A stretch of 64,000 nt of DNA, from NCBI RefSeq assembly GCF_000005505.3, contig NC_016133.3, positions 58,927,237 to 58,991,236 of the forward strand, given 5' to 3'. Both the position numbers and the translations under genes were made by a program. This DNA is from Brachypodium distachyon. Taxonomy: Eukaryota; Streptophyta; Magnoliopsida; Poales; Poaceae. This document shows, piece after piece, positions 21,901-33,600 of the stretch (positions are counted from its first letter, which is position 1; every line of letters begins with the position of its first letter). A model generated the notes under the pieces. That model saw only the letters and a program-made list of their open reading frames with translations, was not told where the DNA came from and ran no database searches.

Positions 21901-24900
21901 CAACCTGAATATGATATTTGTAGGATTGGACCATTAGTCCACTACTATTCTCATGTCTTTGTTTCTCTGCGTGCAGACAGTTGAAGGAATAAAGAACGCA
22001 ACAGCAGCTCAGCTTGATGTTTCAGATATTGGAAGTCTTTCAAATCTTGTTTCACAGGTATTTTAATTCTGATAATTAATTCCTCTAGTGAACAAATACT
22101 ACTTTTCATCAGTATGCTGCAGTAAGCATAAGAGGCCAGACTTGCGTCACAAATAGAAGTACCTAAACTACCATCGGCCTTACTTCGTGTCATTCCTATG
22201 GTTAACTTTTTATGTAATGTTTGCGGTTCAGGATATAGGTTTCTCTTTACTTTCTTGTCAAGATATAATATTTCCCCTTGAATTTGTTAATTGTTGCACT
22301 AACTTGCAAGCAGACTAAGAAATTAATGATGTGCGCTCTTCTTGCAGGTTGAAGTTGTAGTTAGCTTGCTTCCTGCTAGTTTTCATGCAGCCATCGCAAG
22401 AGTATGCATAGAGGTAGGTTTAAACCACTATGATGCTATATAGAAACTGAGGAATTGCTTCAATTGTTTGAATTATATTTCTCTATATAGCTCAAGAAGC
22501 ACTTGGTCACAGCAAGCTATGTTGATGATTCCATGTCAAAGTTGGAGCAAGCTGCAGAAGGAGCAGGTGTAACTATACTCTGCGAAATGGGTCTTGATCC
22601 TGGCATAGGTACGCCCTAAATGCAAGCCATAATGTAGATGGAAATACTGGTTTCTATGCTATTACATATACATGTTAATGAAATTAAGACATGACTATAA
22701 ATTGTCACTGATGAGTGTCGATATTTTTTCGGCCACTGAGTATTATGTAATGGAGAAAATGACCTTCCGTCGTGGAGCAAATTTGCATGATGGCAAGCTC
22801 TAAATATATTTCCTTTACACAGATCACATGATGGCAATGAAAATGATTGATGAGGCACATGCTCAAAAGGGGAAAATAAAGGCGTTTACATCTTTCTGCG
22901 GTGGACTTCCATCTCCAGCCGCAGCAAATAATCCACTAGCCTATAAGTTCAGGTAAGTGTCTTTATCCTTCTAATAATTTAACTATCTCTAGTATGCCAA
23001 GGTCTACATGTGGAGCTTGTTAGAACAATATTTCATGCAAGAAATTTTACCAGAAATACTAATGGTTTTTTCCCTATTTTCTTAGTTGGAGTCCAGCAGG
23101 TGCCATCCGAGCAGGAAAAAATCCTGCTGTCTACAAATTTCTTGGAGAGGTTGTCCATGTAGATGGTATGTTCGTTCCATTTTCCAGGTCTCATTAATTG
23201 TCCACAGAAAAGGAGCACATGTCCAATAGCCTGACTTACTGGTGTGATCATACTGTACCACCGATTAACCTTATACTCAATTAACTAGGCGAATTGCACT
23301 TAGCATCACAAAGATCACTTGAGTTAGAAAATATCATAGTTCTGTCTCTAAGATGTGGTCCCCAGGGCCCACTTATCAGGCGGGCAAGTGGTATTTTCCT
23401 ATTTGTCCAACTTCGCAATAGTGCCGATCTAATGTTCAATCCATACACTAATTTTCTCTATACAAAAACTATGTATATATATGAAACAGGTGGCAATCAC
23501 TTTTCATGTCATGGGTTCTTAAGAAAGCTGTTGAAACAACTGAAATAACAATTTATTCTGTGTATAACTGTCTAGTGATCTAAAACTGCATACACCATCT
23601 TAATATCAATTTTTTATAGTCGATGTGATTTACTTACCACTTTGACAGGTAGTAAATTATTTGACTCGGCAAAGAGGCTCAGACTACCGGAGCTTCCAGC
23701 TTTTGCTCTGGAACACTTGCCAAATCGGAATTCCTTAATGTATGGGGATCTGTATGGGATCTCCAAAGAAGCATCTACTGTATATAGGTCCACTCTTCGT
23801 TACGAAGGTAAGTGTTGATGTATTTCTTTTCCTCACAAAGTCATCATTTTTGCCGTGAGTACAATTTTGTCACACCTATGCAGGATTTAGTGAGATCATG
23901 GCTATCCTGGGAAAAATTGGGTTTTTTGATGCTGCAGATCATCCACTGCTACAACAAACTAATCGCCCAACATATAGGGTTTTTCTCAATGATCTCCTTA
24001 ATGTTAATAACATCTCTACAACGACGAGCAAGGGAAATCCAGAAGTCTCCGGAGGACAGAATGATGAACTGATTTCCAGACTCATGGCCCTTGGGTATTG
24101 CAAAGAAAAGGAACTAGCTGTCAAGATATTCAAAACAATCAAGTTAGTCTCTGATCCCTGTGCTTTCTGACGTTGTTTTCAAATTTCATCTCTTTTACAA
24201 CCTGGCGTACTCTGTAGTGCCATCTAAATAGATAACTAATGATTGTCTTATGCAAGAAATAATATAATAATTTGCTAGGAACAAACAACTTCTGTGTTAG
24301 AACTTACAAATCACATAACTGATCTTGCAACGCCTAGGTTCTTGGGACTGGATGAGGAGACAGAGATACCTAAGGATTGTTCAAGTGCATTCAGTGTTAT
24401 TTGCCAACGAATGGAACAGAGGATGGCATATAGCCACAATGAGCAGGTGAGGCTTATTATCTTCTTCTGTTTTTACAGGGATGAGACTTGTTGTCTTATA
24501 TCTTCAATATAGCCCATGTATTGGATATAACTATCAACGTAATTTTTAAGTACAGAACATATCACAAATGTATCACTTTTTTCAAAGCCCCTGTGATCTC
24601 TGCTTTCTTGCAGAGAAAAGAATAATATAATGTTATGTAAAAGCTGGAAAGATCTCAAGGCTAATAATTTGACATAATCAAGTGTGAGGTTGGCAGCGCT
24701 GAATTTAACGTGCAAAAACACATTATTAATTCTTCTTGAAATGGCCGTACAAAAACACATTATCGATTTCTTGTAGTGTCGTGGTAGATTCACAGTTTAA
24801 TGATCATTCCGAACTTCTGCTTTTCACATCGTTTTCTACCATCATGTCTCATACGATGATAGCCGATAGGACACTTTCACTGGGCTCGGAGAACAAGTTT

Positions 24901-25454
24901 AAAAGATCCGCTTATTGGGACCATCATATTCAGTGACATGCTAAACACATACTTTGCTCTCATAATCCAGGATATGGTACTGCTCCACCATGAAGTCGAG
25001 GTGGAGTACTCCGACGGGCGACCCACTGAGAAGCACCAAGCAACGCTGCTGGAGTTTGGAACTGTCGAGAACGACAGGTCCACGACCGCCATGGCCCTCA
25101 CCGTCGGGTTACCGGCAGCGATAGGAGCCCTGGTACTACACTTGAACCACATCAGTCACACCTAGCTACACCTACACCTGCTCCAGAGCAAACCATGTGC
25201 TAATCCATCCCCACCATCTCCTGTGATTGCAGCTGTTGCTCCAGAACAAGGTCCAGAAGAGAGGGGTGATCCGGCCTCTGGAACCTGAAATCTACATCCC
25301 AGGTGAGTGCAGCAGAAGCAAATTAACGATGTTCGTTCTTACGATTTGTGTAATGTAGCATATATATGACTCTGATCCGTGCGTTTGCGGCTGTGAAGCG
25401 CTGGAGATCTTGGAAGCGTCGGGCATCAAGCTGATGGAGAGAGTGGAGACTTAG
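15907..25454 (+). CDS. LKR/SDH: Bifunctional lysine-ketoglutarate reductase/saccharopine dehydrogenase
   Basis: Catalyses the first two steps of lysine breakdown: lysine plus 2-oxoglutarate to saccharopine (LKR), then saccharopine to aminoadipate semialdehyde and glutamate (SDH). The plant enzyme is cytosolic. The model has 25 exons and 1062 residues: 15907-15927, 16023-16286, 16406-16492, 16566-16695, 16927-17100, 17745-17824, 18029-18145, 18360-18435, 18765-18936, 19159-19255, 19354-19517, 19874-19928, 20066-20206, 21447-21767, 21977-22057, 22348-22413, 22491-22608, 22823-22952, 23086-23165, 23649-23807, 23884-24142, 24338-24446, 24971-25132, 25233-25302, 25399-25454. LKR occupies about residues 8-480 ([40 protein letters not shown]). 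A linker follows, and SDH starts near 580 with the nucleotide-binding [20 protein letters not shown], then [19 protein letters not shown] and the C-terminal [14 protein letters not shown]. The first exon encodes only MGSAGTE, matching the maize start MGSAGTE. No frame breaks were seen. Confidence 0.97.
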
Positions 25455-26438
25455 AGGATGCGAATCCACCGAGTATATATGTGTATATGCTGCTGCAAGA
25501 GAGGCAATGAGTAAATAAATGGAACCATTCGTCTTTGTTGTAAGTATGAACTATATATGGTACAGTATATGTAATATCAGTATGCGTGTATATATGAACT
25601 ACCGAATCAGTTGGGTGATCTGTTCGGTTTTGAACTTCCACCATAATATGGTGAGCGACTTGACGAGAGACCCCAATTAGGGCTGCTTCTCCGGCCCGAC
25701 ATTCAGGCATACCTAGGCTCTCACCAAGAAGTGGGGAATGGCAATGGCATGGTATACCTGAATGTCGGACTTGGAGAGGCCGCAGATGCTGGGGGCGTAT
25801 GATCAGTTGGCAACCCCCGCCGCCGCCGCCGCCATGGCCCGCGATTTCCTTCTCTCCAGCTCTCCATGAGAGCCGCGGCGTCGTCTGTCTGTCATATTAG
25901 CAGTGGCTGGGAATTTCTCAGATTTGATTGAATCTGGGAACTTCTAAAAGCCGTTTCTCACAGGCCGCGACTCTGGTAGTCTGGTTAAATTGACACAGCG
26001 CACTTCCAAGCTCTATTTAAAATCAAATGAACCCTGGAGACAAGAAACTAACTTCATTGCAATTCAAGTTTATTGACGGATTTACCCAAAGTTCGCTGTA
26101 TTTATTCCATATTTCTGCTTTTAAAAACTATGTTCCCTCTGCTTTAGTTGTTTCTACCAGTACAATGCTTGAAGCTTGGTAGTACAATGGTACATGTGAA
26201 CTAATTTTTTAAAACTTAACACAAAATCGTTTTTTTCAATATACTGTGCACTTTTTTCAATATGTTGTGACAATGACTAATTAGAAGGGACTTTAAAATG
26301 CCCGGCTTGTCCACACAGGTCTTTCGTATATATGCTTAATTAAATTGTTCAATACAAATTTCTCCAAAACCAATGACCATAGATACAAAGTAGAAATATC
26401 ATTTCGAAACGTAGAACTCTCCAAAATTACGAGCATCG
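25455..26438. other. LKR/SDH 3' region and spacer to the GT31 gene
   Basis: The first 200-300 bp are probably the LKR/SDH 3' UTR. A hairpin lies at 25696-25768, and a (GCC)n run near 25818-25835 is followed by an ATG that reaches a stop after ten codons. The rest is AT-rich, and the GT31 3' UTR should lie at its right end on the minus strand. No gene seen. Confidence 0.6.
25696..25768. repeat. Short inverted repeat (hairpin) downstream of LKR/SDH
   Basis: The arm CCGACATTCAGGCATACC (25696-25713) pairs with 25751-25768 with one mismatch in 18, leaving a 37-base loop. A CTCC just outside may extend the stem after a small bulge. It could be part of the LKR/SDH 3' UTR, a MITE remnant or a small-RNA precursor. 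I matched it to no known plant miRNA. Confidence 0.7.
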
Positions 26439-26462
26439 ACACACACACGCGCGCGCGCGCGT
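26439..26462. repeat. Alternating purine-pyrimidine microsatellite (AC)n(GC)n
   Basis: An uninterrupted ACACACACAC stretch passes into GCGCGCGCGC and ends four bases from the GT31 stop codon. Tracts of this composition are the classical Z-DNA-forming sequences. It would be in the first bases of the GT31 3' UTR. Confidence 0.9.
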
Positions 26463-26466
26463 CGCC

Positions 26467-27507
26467 CTAGGACTTCATGTTGTAGAACTTGGAGGGCTTG
26501 AGCGCGGCGGTGAAGTTGAAGTACCCGAGCACTTGTGCCCAACGCGGGTTGTCCTTGAGGCGGTGCACGGCGATGCTATCCGGCATGAGCTCGTGCTCGC
26601 ACTTGTCCACAGGCACGGGCAGCAGGTAGTCATGCATGGCCGGCTTGGCATTGAACCTGTTCTTCCCCTTCCCCCCTTCCCTGAGCCACTGCCCGGTCAT
26701 CATGTCCTCGGGCCCCACGGTGTGGTTCCATGCTATGTCGGACGTGGCCACCCACTGCACGAGGTCCCACGAGAGGGCGTACCCCATGCCGGACATGTAC
26801 CCGTTGTGCGGGTCCATCTCCTCACACGGGATGGTGGCCCCGTAGTACGCGTCCTCCCGGGGCATCTTGGCCAGGGAGGCCAGGAGCTCCGGGAGGCGGA
26901 CGAAGATGTCGTCATCCACCTTCATGACGTAGTCGTAGGGGTCGTCGGCGTAGAGGGACGCGACCGTGGAGAAGTAGGTGTACGTCTTGCCCTCGTTGAG
27001 GTTCTCCTCGCACGCGTCGAGCACGATGATGTCGCCATGGAGGAGGATCTCGAGCGGCACGAGGACGCGCTGGTCGTCCTTGTAGAGCCGGCAGAAGACG
27101 AAGCGCACGTCCACCTGCGCCGCGAGGGCCTGCGAGGAGAGCCGCTGGAGGTTGTAGACCATGCGCAGGAGGTGCCGGCGCTCGTAGACGTCGGCCCGGG
27201 TCAGCACGCCGATGAGCAGCCGGAAGTCCGGCTTCACGGTGGCCATTGTTGTCGTCTCGTCCCCGAGGCGCGAAGAGGACATCAGGGTGGCGGGGGGCTG
27301 GGCGCAGGAGGCCATGAGCGACTGCAGCTGGAACTCCTTGGGGTAGACGAAGAGGTAGATGAAGCCGAGGAGAAGCAAGGGGAGCAGCACCAGTGCCTTG
27401 CTCGAGGTCGACAGCCTGCTGGGGAAGCTCATGGCGCCGGCGTGCTGCAGCTGCTTCCTCATGGCGGCCACCGGCAGCTGATGCTGGTCTCCTGATCTGC
27501 CGCTCAT
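26467..27507 (-). CDS. GT31-family beta-1,3-glycosyltransferase (Galactosyl_T domain), type II membrane protein
   Basis: An intronless gene of 346 residues, started at the ATG at 27505-27507 (MSGRSGDQ) because the frame upstream has only a TTG. A hydrophobic segment at about residues 38-55 (LVLLPLLLLGFIYLFVY) after a short basic N-terminus gives a type II Golgi signal-anchor. The luminal domain begins near 95 with FRLLIGVLTRADVYERRHLLR, the GT31 start. The metal-binding DxD is VMKVDDDIFVRLPELL (Asp near 198-200), followed by MSGMGYALS and EDMMTG, the family's conserved acidic motif. It has N-glycosylation sequons (NHT, NFT). Family members transfer galactose or a related sugar in beta-1,3 linkage onto glycoproteins such as arabinogalactan proteins; acceptor and sugar cannot be told here. 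GC-rich codon use gives long shadow frames on the opposite strand. Confidence 0.9.
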   Translation of the reverse strand: MSGRSGDQHQLPVAAMRKQLQHAGAMSFPSRLSTSSKALVLLPLLLLGFIYLFVYPKEFQLQSLMASCAQPPATLMSSSRLGDETTTMATVKPDFRLLIGVLTRADVYERRHLLRMVYNLQRLSSQALAAQVDVRFVFCRLYKDDQRVLVPLEILLHGDIIVLDACEENLNEGKTYTYFSTVASLYADDPYDYVMKVDDDIFVRLPELLASLAKMPREDAYYGATIPCEEMDPHNGYMSGMGYALSWDLVQWVATSDIAWNHTVGPEDMMTGQWLREGGKGKNRFNAKPAMHDYLLPVPVDKCEHELMPDSIAVHRLKDNPRWAQVLGYFNFTAALKPSKFYNMKS

Positions 27508-28183
27508 GGGCTTGATCAAAGGTTTGTTGATCGATCTTGGGAGGAAGCTAGCTTTGGCTTAGATTGGCTCAACTTGGTGTAATTTAATGGAGCTCTGGCG
27601 TGTGGTATATGAGTCGTGGACTTGTGTGCGTGGGGGAGCTTAATTGGCGTCCACGGTAATGGCCGCAGCTTTGCGTAAAGGAGCCGGAGCCAGGAGGGGG
27701 GCGCGGCATGCGAGGCCGGACGGGACGGCCCGGATCTTTGGGGGAGTACGTTCGTACTCTAGCGTCGTGGAGTCAACGGTGTATAGCGTTTGCTTAAGAA
27801 CAATCTGTGCTAAAAAATCAATTTCACAAACTTGGTTCAACGCTGATACATGTCATTTGCATTGATTAACCCATTCTTTGTGGGCCTATCTGAAGTTCTG
27901 GACTAGTAAAACTACGTGGGCCTGCTACAAACTTGTGTAACAATCGGCCTTTAAGCCCTGGCCTGCCTCTCAATGGCCCATCTTCCTGCAAGCAAATCAG
28001 GACCGTCCGTATCTACCACAACCTAACCCATCCGTGCCGTTCATTCCCGGGACAGATAAATATCGCTCCGAACCCCGGCGCCTAGGGTTTCTCCCCTTCG
28101 TCGTCGCGCCGGCCTCCCTCATCGCAGCTCTCTCTCCGCCGCACTCCGCCCTAGCAGCCCCCGTCTCCGGCGCCGGCGGCGAG
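27508..28183. promoter_or_regulatory. Divergent promoter region of GT31 (-) and RPL35A (+)
   Basis: The 676-bp gap separates two divergent start codons. On the RPL35A side there are TGGGCC at 27881-27886 and 27917-27922, GGCCCA at 27975-27980, and CCTAGGGTTT (telo-box type) at 28081-28090 just before a pyrimidine-rich leader. This combination is the standard signature of plant ribosomal-protein promoters. No equivalent motifs were seen close to GT31, so co-regulation is not implied. Confidence 0.7.
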
Positions 28184-28710
28184 ATGGTGAAGGGACGCAC
28201 GGGGCAGCGCGTCAGGCTCTACGTCCGCGGCACCATCCTCGGATACAAGAGGTGAGCTCGGATGATCTCGACCCGCGATTGCCGCATTCGTCTTTTGCGT
28301 GGTTCTGAATTTCGTGGGGGGTTTGGGGCGCCGAAGGTCCAAGTCGAACCAGTACGAGACGACGTCGCTGGTGCAGATCGAGGGGGTGAACACCAAGGAG
28401 GACGTGGCGTGGTACGGCGGGAAGCGGATGGCGTACGTCTACAAGGCCAAGACCAAGAGCGACGGCACGCACTACCGCTGCATCTGGGGCAAGGTCTCCC
28501 GCCCCCACGGCAACTCCGGCGTCGTCCGCGCCAAGTTCAAGTCCAACCTGCCGGCGGAGGCCATGGTGAGTTAGTTGGGGTCTTCGGTCGTCTCTCGTCC
28601 GTTCGGTTCTGTGATGTGATTCCTTGAGTTGTGTGCTGATGGTTTTTGTGATGTTTGCTTTTGTTCAGGGGCGCAAGGTCAGGGTCTTCATGTATCCCAG
28701 CAGCATCTAA
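28184..28710 (+). CDS. RPL35A: 60S ribosomal protein L35a (eL33)
   Basis: A structural component of the cytosolic large ribosomal subunit. Three exons (28184-28251, 28337-28565, 28669-28710) encode 112 residues, the usual plant length. The protein reads [20 protein letters not shown], then [56 protein letters not shown] and the terminal [10 protein letters not shown], with no deviation from the family pattern. Phases fit at both junctions (AG/G and ATG/GGG). Strong GC bias and compact introns fit a highly expressed gene. There is no sign of a processed pseudogene, because introns and a proper promoter are present. Confidence 0.97.
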
Positions 28711-30475
28711 AGGTTAGGATCGTCCATCCAAGTGTCTGTTCCAGAATGGATTCTGAGCAAATGACATATTTGTTCATATTCATCCGCGTGTGTTTGGTTG
28801 TGAAATGATTCAAATCATGACCGTCAGATGGTGCATCATAATAGGGTTTAGTAGTGTTCGGTGTATACACGATTCTGTTCTTGTAGCATTACTAGCACTA
28901 CACATGTCGTGTGTGACTTCCATCGACCTTCTGCGGATCAGTCGCTGCCTGGTATTTGTATATCCTCTGAATTGTTAGTTAGGCAATTCTGCGTACTACT
29001 GATAAATCGAGCTAGCCAATTTTGTTACCTGTACACCTCCATTAGTCAATCCATTGAGTGTACTCTTTCACCATGCCGTGAAATGGTTTTTGTTGGCTAC
29101 TTTGGATCACTCCCCAAGTTGCATTGTTGAGGTGTACACTGTTGGAAAGAAAATCTACCATGGCCATGACAGTGACTTGTGTGCCACTTCTAAATGGCTT
29201 AATCCTTGCTGTATTGTGATATGCCACCATTGGACCTGAGTTGCCAAACTTTTCATGATCAAATCCAAAACATTGAAAGCTATCGTAAAGCGTAAAATGA
29301 ATTGAAAGCTATCCCGTAAAGCGTAAAATGAATGTAAGGTTCAGATAAATCAAGATCTAATGCTTCCCTGATTTCCTTGAAAGACGTCTTGAAACATGAC
29401 GGTGTGAAAACAGTAGATATGTGTAATTGCTTGCAGCATGCTCAAAAAATTCTAGTGGTGAACTCTTGACCATAATTTGATATTGTCGAGCACAAATTGC
29501 ACTGAAGAATTGCTTTGTGATTCTCAATTTGCAGTCTTCTGGTTGCCTGAAGTACTGATGTATCTCACTCAATGCAGATAATCTTGAAGTGCGGTGGATG
29601 TTGCTCATCTCTTAGGTTTCATCTGTTAGCAAGTTGAACTGCTGTTTCCCCAAGAATCCCTTGGTTGTTTTCCCCGTAATTTTGATGTCGAATGTGTGGA
29701 CCACTTATACCATGCTATGTTATATGGAGTTGGAATTTCAAAGCGTGTGATCTGTTCATCTCTCAGTGGGTTGTGTGCTGTTGCTCCCTCTCAATTTCAG
29801 TCATTGATTCCTGTTAGGAGATAATTTTCCTTTTGTTCATTGATGTATTTATCCTTTCTGACCAGCTTTAGACGACTTTTAACTTATTTTTTGTGATTAT
29901 ATGCGGCAAACTAGGCTCGTGGCTTGGAGGTGCATATCCTGTTCGAACTGTAGATATTCCTCTCTTAACAAGGGTCTGGACGTTACATTTTACAAAAATA
30001 ATAAATTCATATTTCTAATTCATTTGTGTGCTACACAAAAGTGAAGTGTGAATCCAAAATCGTAAATCGCAGTAGGAATCTATCTGTACATGTGAACAAA
30101 AAAGTTTTAGGAAACAACAAGTAATGCTATCGTGCTAGCTATGCATGATACCAGCAAACAAGTAGGAGTAATAAGAAAATTATTATAAAATATGAGAACA
30201 ATTTATGTGGTTACATTTTTGTTAAAAACACAACCCGTGTTGAAGAAACAAAAGGTGATTTCATCTTTTCTCTCCCTGTTCGTAAGACATGCGCATGAAC
30301 TCTTCTGATATGCAACTAGAGTACGCATCCGTATCATGTGAAAACGTGAAAAACTCTGTTTAGCGCACTTGATCATTTCTCATGGATTTTTTTTATAAAA
30401 TAGAATCAGATTTTTTTTAGCCGAAAAAGAACGGGATTAGGGTCGACCGAAAGTCTGTGGAGAGAGACACTTCAG
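28711..30475. other. RPL35A 3' region and spacer to APC4
   Basis: AT-rich, with no recognisable gene. A small tandem duplication of about 29-31 bases (units at 29272-29300 and 29301-29331, motif ATTGAAAGCTATC...GTAAAGCGTAAAATGA, differing by an extra CC) is the only structure noted. The first few hundred bases are probably the RPL35A 3' UTR. Confidence 0.6.
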
Positions 30476-30648
30476 CATTTACTGGGCCGTGCAGGCCCAA
30501 AGCCTCAGTTCACAAGTACAACCAGAGGCCCACAATCAACCAGGTCCAGACTTTGGGCCATTCTGTCTTCTTTCCCGCCTGCCCTGCCCAAAAAGTTTCC
30601 CCCAAAATAACACCCACCCTCACGCGCCTCACCAAGGAGGAGTCAGGC
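30476..30648 (+). promoter_or_regulatory. APC4 proximal promoter with four clustered site II motifs
   Basis: TGGGCC or GGCCCA occurs at 30483-30488, 30494-30499, 30527-30532 and 30554-30559, that is four copies in 77 bp and about 90-165 bp before the APC4 ATG. Site II elements bind TCP factors and drive genes of proliferating cells (for example PCNA and ribosomal genes), which suits a cell-cycle ubiquitin-ligase subunit. No TATA box was noted. Confidence 0.65.
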
Positions 30649-33600
30649 ATGGCGGAGGTGCAGATGGAGGAGGCGGCGGCGTCGTCGTTCGCGGCGGGCA
30701 GCACGCCATTCCAGCTCCAGTTCGACAAGCCCATCCCCTTTCAGGTATCGTCTCTGGTCCTCCTCCCAGGCCGCCGAAATGCCGCGCGTGCGCGAGCGAG
30801 CGAGCTCGTCCCGGTCCTTATTAGCTTAACCTGTCGAGCCGCGGATCGGCAGTCATGCGTGCTACTACGTCTTATGATGCTGTCCGGACCTTCGATCCGA
30901 TGCAAGGCTTGAATCGCGCGAGGATGAGGGCGTGCTGGGGTTGTCGTGCTGGGGGTGGCCGTCCGCCCCCCACCCCCCCTGCGCGCGAGCCAACCGTTTG
31001 CTGAAATTCCTTAGCGGTGTTGGTTCGGAACATAGCAGTTTCTTACCGTCGCTGCGCGCGCTCTTCAGTGGGTTGTGGCTGGGGTCTTGCTGTGAATTGA
31101 TTCATCTGACCTCGATGTGCACCAGAACTTACCCATTTTAAAAAAATATTTTTAGATAAAAATGGCGGAATGGAATCCAGAGAAGGATCTGCTTGCTATG
31201 GTTACTGATGACTCCAAGGTTCTCCTCCATCGCTTCAATTGGCAAAGGCTATGGACTATATCCCCTGGTTGCTACCCTCCCACTCCTTGATGCTCATACG
31301 AAAAATATGAAACATATGTTGCATTAGTCCTTTTCTTGTAAATGTTGTCAGAAGTCAGAACAAATCATAGTTTGTGGACTTTGCTTTCGAGTTATTTCTT
31401 CTTTGTTTTGAAGTAAAAAAAGGTACAGACATACTAAATTATTTCTTATTTTCCAGGGAAGTGCATCACATCTATTTGCTGGAGCCCTGATGGTAAAATA
31501 ATAGCGCTTGGTACAGAAAATGGTTTGCTTCTTTTGCATGATGTCGAGGTGCGTATGTAAGTAATGAATAAATACTATTAATGTCTTCTTTTGTTGTTCC
31601 TTGACATTGTTCATGCAAACCTGATCCCTGATGGCCTCCTTTTTATAACGTGATAATGGGTGCGTTCTTTTCGGCTTCTAGGACCGGCTTCTCCTAGAAG
31701 CTGCACTCACCTAGCTTCCTGGAGAAGCCACATCTCAGATTTAGCTAGGTTTTCAAAGTAGTTTAGACCAAACTAGTTTGATAGCCTAATCAAATTTAGG
31801 TGGCGGCTTCTCCAGGAAGCTGGGTGAGAGCAGCTTCTCAGAGAAGCCGGTCCAGGAAGCCGAAAAGAACTGGCCCAATGGCTCTGTTTTCATATTGACC
31901 TTCATCCGTGGTGATTCTTATGTCTGGAACTATCAAGACAATAAGGGTTAGCTGACGCTAAAACCAGACACATCAACATGACATATTTTCAATTTCTTAT
32001 TTTTTTTTTCTGTTGAGCACCATCTCTACTTTGCAACCTATCGTAACCTCATTGAAAATGAATCTGCAATATCAATTATTTACATTTGATTATGACGTGT
32101 TAGTATTTTTTAAATAGAACTCCTTATAAATTCTCTGACAGCTGGAATCTAAGTACACAACCTATTTTATGTTTTGACTCTTCTGCAGCTTATGTTTTTT
32201 CTGTTACTCTTTAACTCGAAAGAATCTCACTTGCTATCAGATTATACTTGTTAGTTTTATTTTACTCTACCTCTTTTGTGCATGTATAACTGAAGGGAGT
32301 GCTGAACTGCTAATTGCAGAATGGAAAGATGTTACGGAGTATAAAATCCCACGATGTTGCCATTGTATGTTTGAATTGGGCAGAAGATGAACCACTATCA
32401 AGGGTATAACATTTCCTTTTTTGTTTTATAAAACCTTTACTCTATCTACTCAAGAAATCGATTTGTATAATCATATATAACTTGCATCATTTTGTAATTT
32501 TAATACAAGCATACATAGTTCCTCATTTGAGAACTGCCAGATGATCGATTCATGCATTTGCAATTACGGAAAGTAGTATAGGGTTTCATTGGAAAAAGAT
32601 CTTAACTGGAGCCTTCTGTTAATTACTGCAGACTGGCAAGGATGACCTTTTAGCTTATGAAGACCGCACTTCACGTTTCTTTCCTCCTGCTCCTGTGATG
32701 CCTAGGATAGGTGGGCTAAGTTCTGGAGATACTGGTCTTGCAGACGAGAATGATGAAGCCATCCAGGAATTTTCAAGTGCTTCATGTCAACGTTTTAATA
32801 TTTTGTGCAGTGGTGATAAAGATGGTTGCATTTGCTTCAGTATATTTGGGATATTTCCAGTTGGCAAAATAGTAAGTAAACACAATAACCGAGTGCTCAT
32901 CTGCATTTTAAAATCAATAGAATCAGTTATGCATCTTTCTTTCGATTCTGAAGGTTATTCTTATTATTAACACCCCTTTGTTGTTTCAACAGCAAATACT
33001 TTTCTACCCTAACAGTAAATACGATATCATGATACAGATACTTTTGTTTTCTGCTTACAATCTATTGATATTTGAGTATCTGTTGCCTAAATTTTCGTGT
33101 TGTAAGTTATGATGGATACCCTAACTGCAATGAGTTTACATCTTTCACATTTCAGGACATAAATAAGGTTCCAATCCATGTACAATCCTCTGGAAAAAGA
33201 ACTAGTTACCGACTCCAGGATGCTTCCATAAGCAAGGTTCTTAATTAATTCCTAATCTCTTAGATCCCTATGCACATGTCAGTCTGCTGGATATGCTATT
33301 CTGAGCTCATTGTTGTTTATATCAGGTCTCTTTATCACGAAACCTCCATCAGTTGGTGCTTCTGTGTTCTGGAAAGCTGATTGATGCTGACAACCTTTAT
33401 GGCAGCAATGACATTTCTGTTGGGTTACATTGTCTGCACCTTGACACTTCTATCTTTTCCAACAGGTAACAGCATACTAGTTCCACTGCCTTTGAATACT
33501 TTCTGCCCTGGTTCAGAATCCATTATCATGTTGTGGCCCTTCATGAAAGAAAATAGATCTACAAAAAGTGCTAGAATAACACATCCCCTAACACATGAAA

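Noticed and set aside
26533..27495. 320-codon plus-strand open frame opposite GT31
   Set aside because: Composition (His, Val, Glu, Gly) is that of an antisense shadow, while the minus strand has an intact DxD glycosyltransferase.
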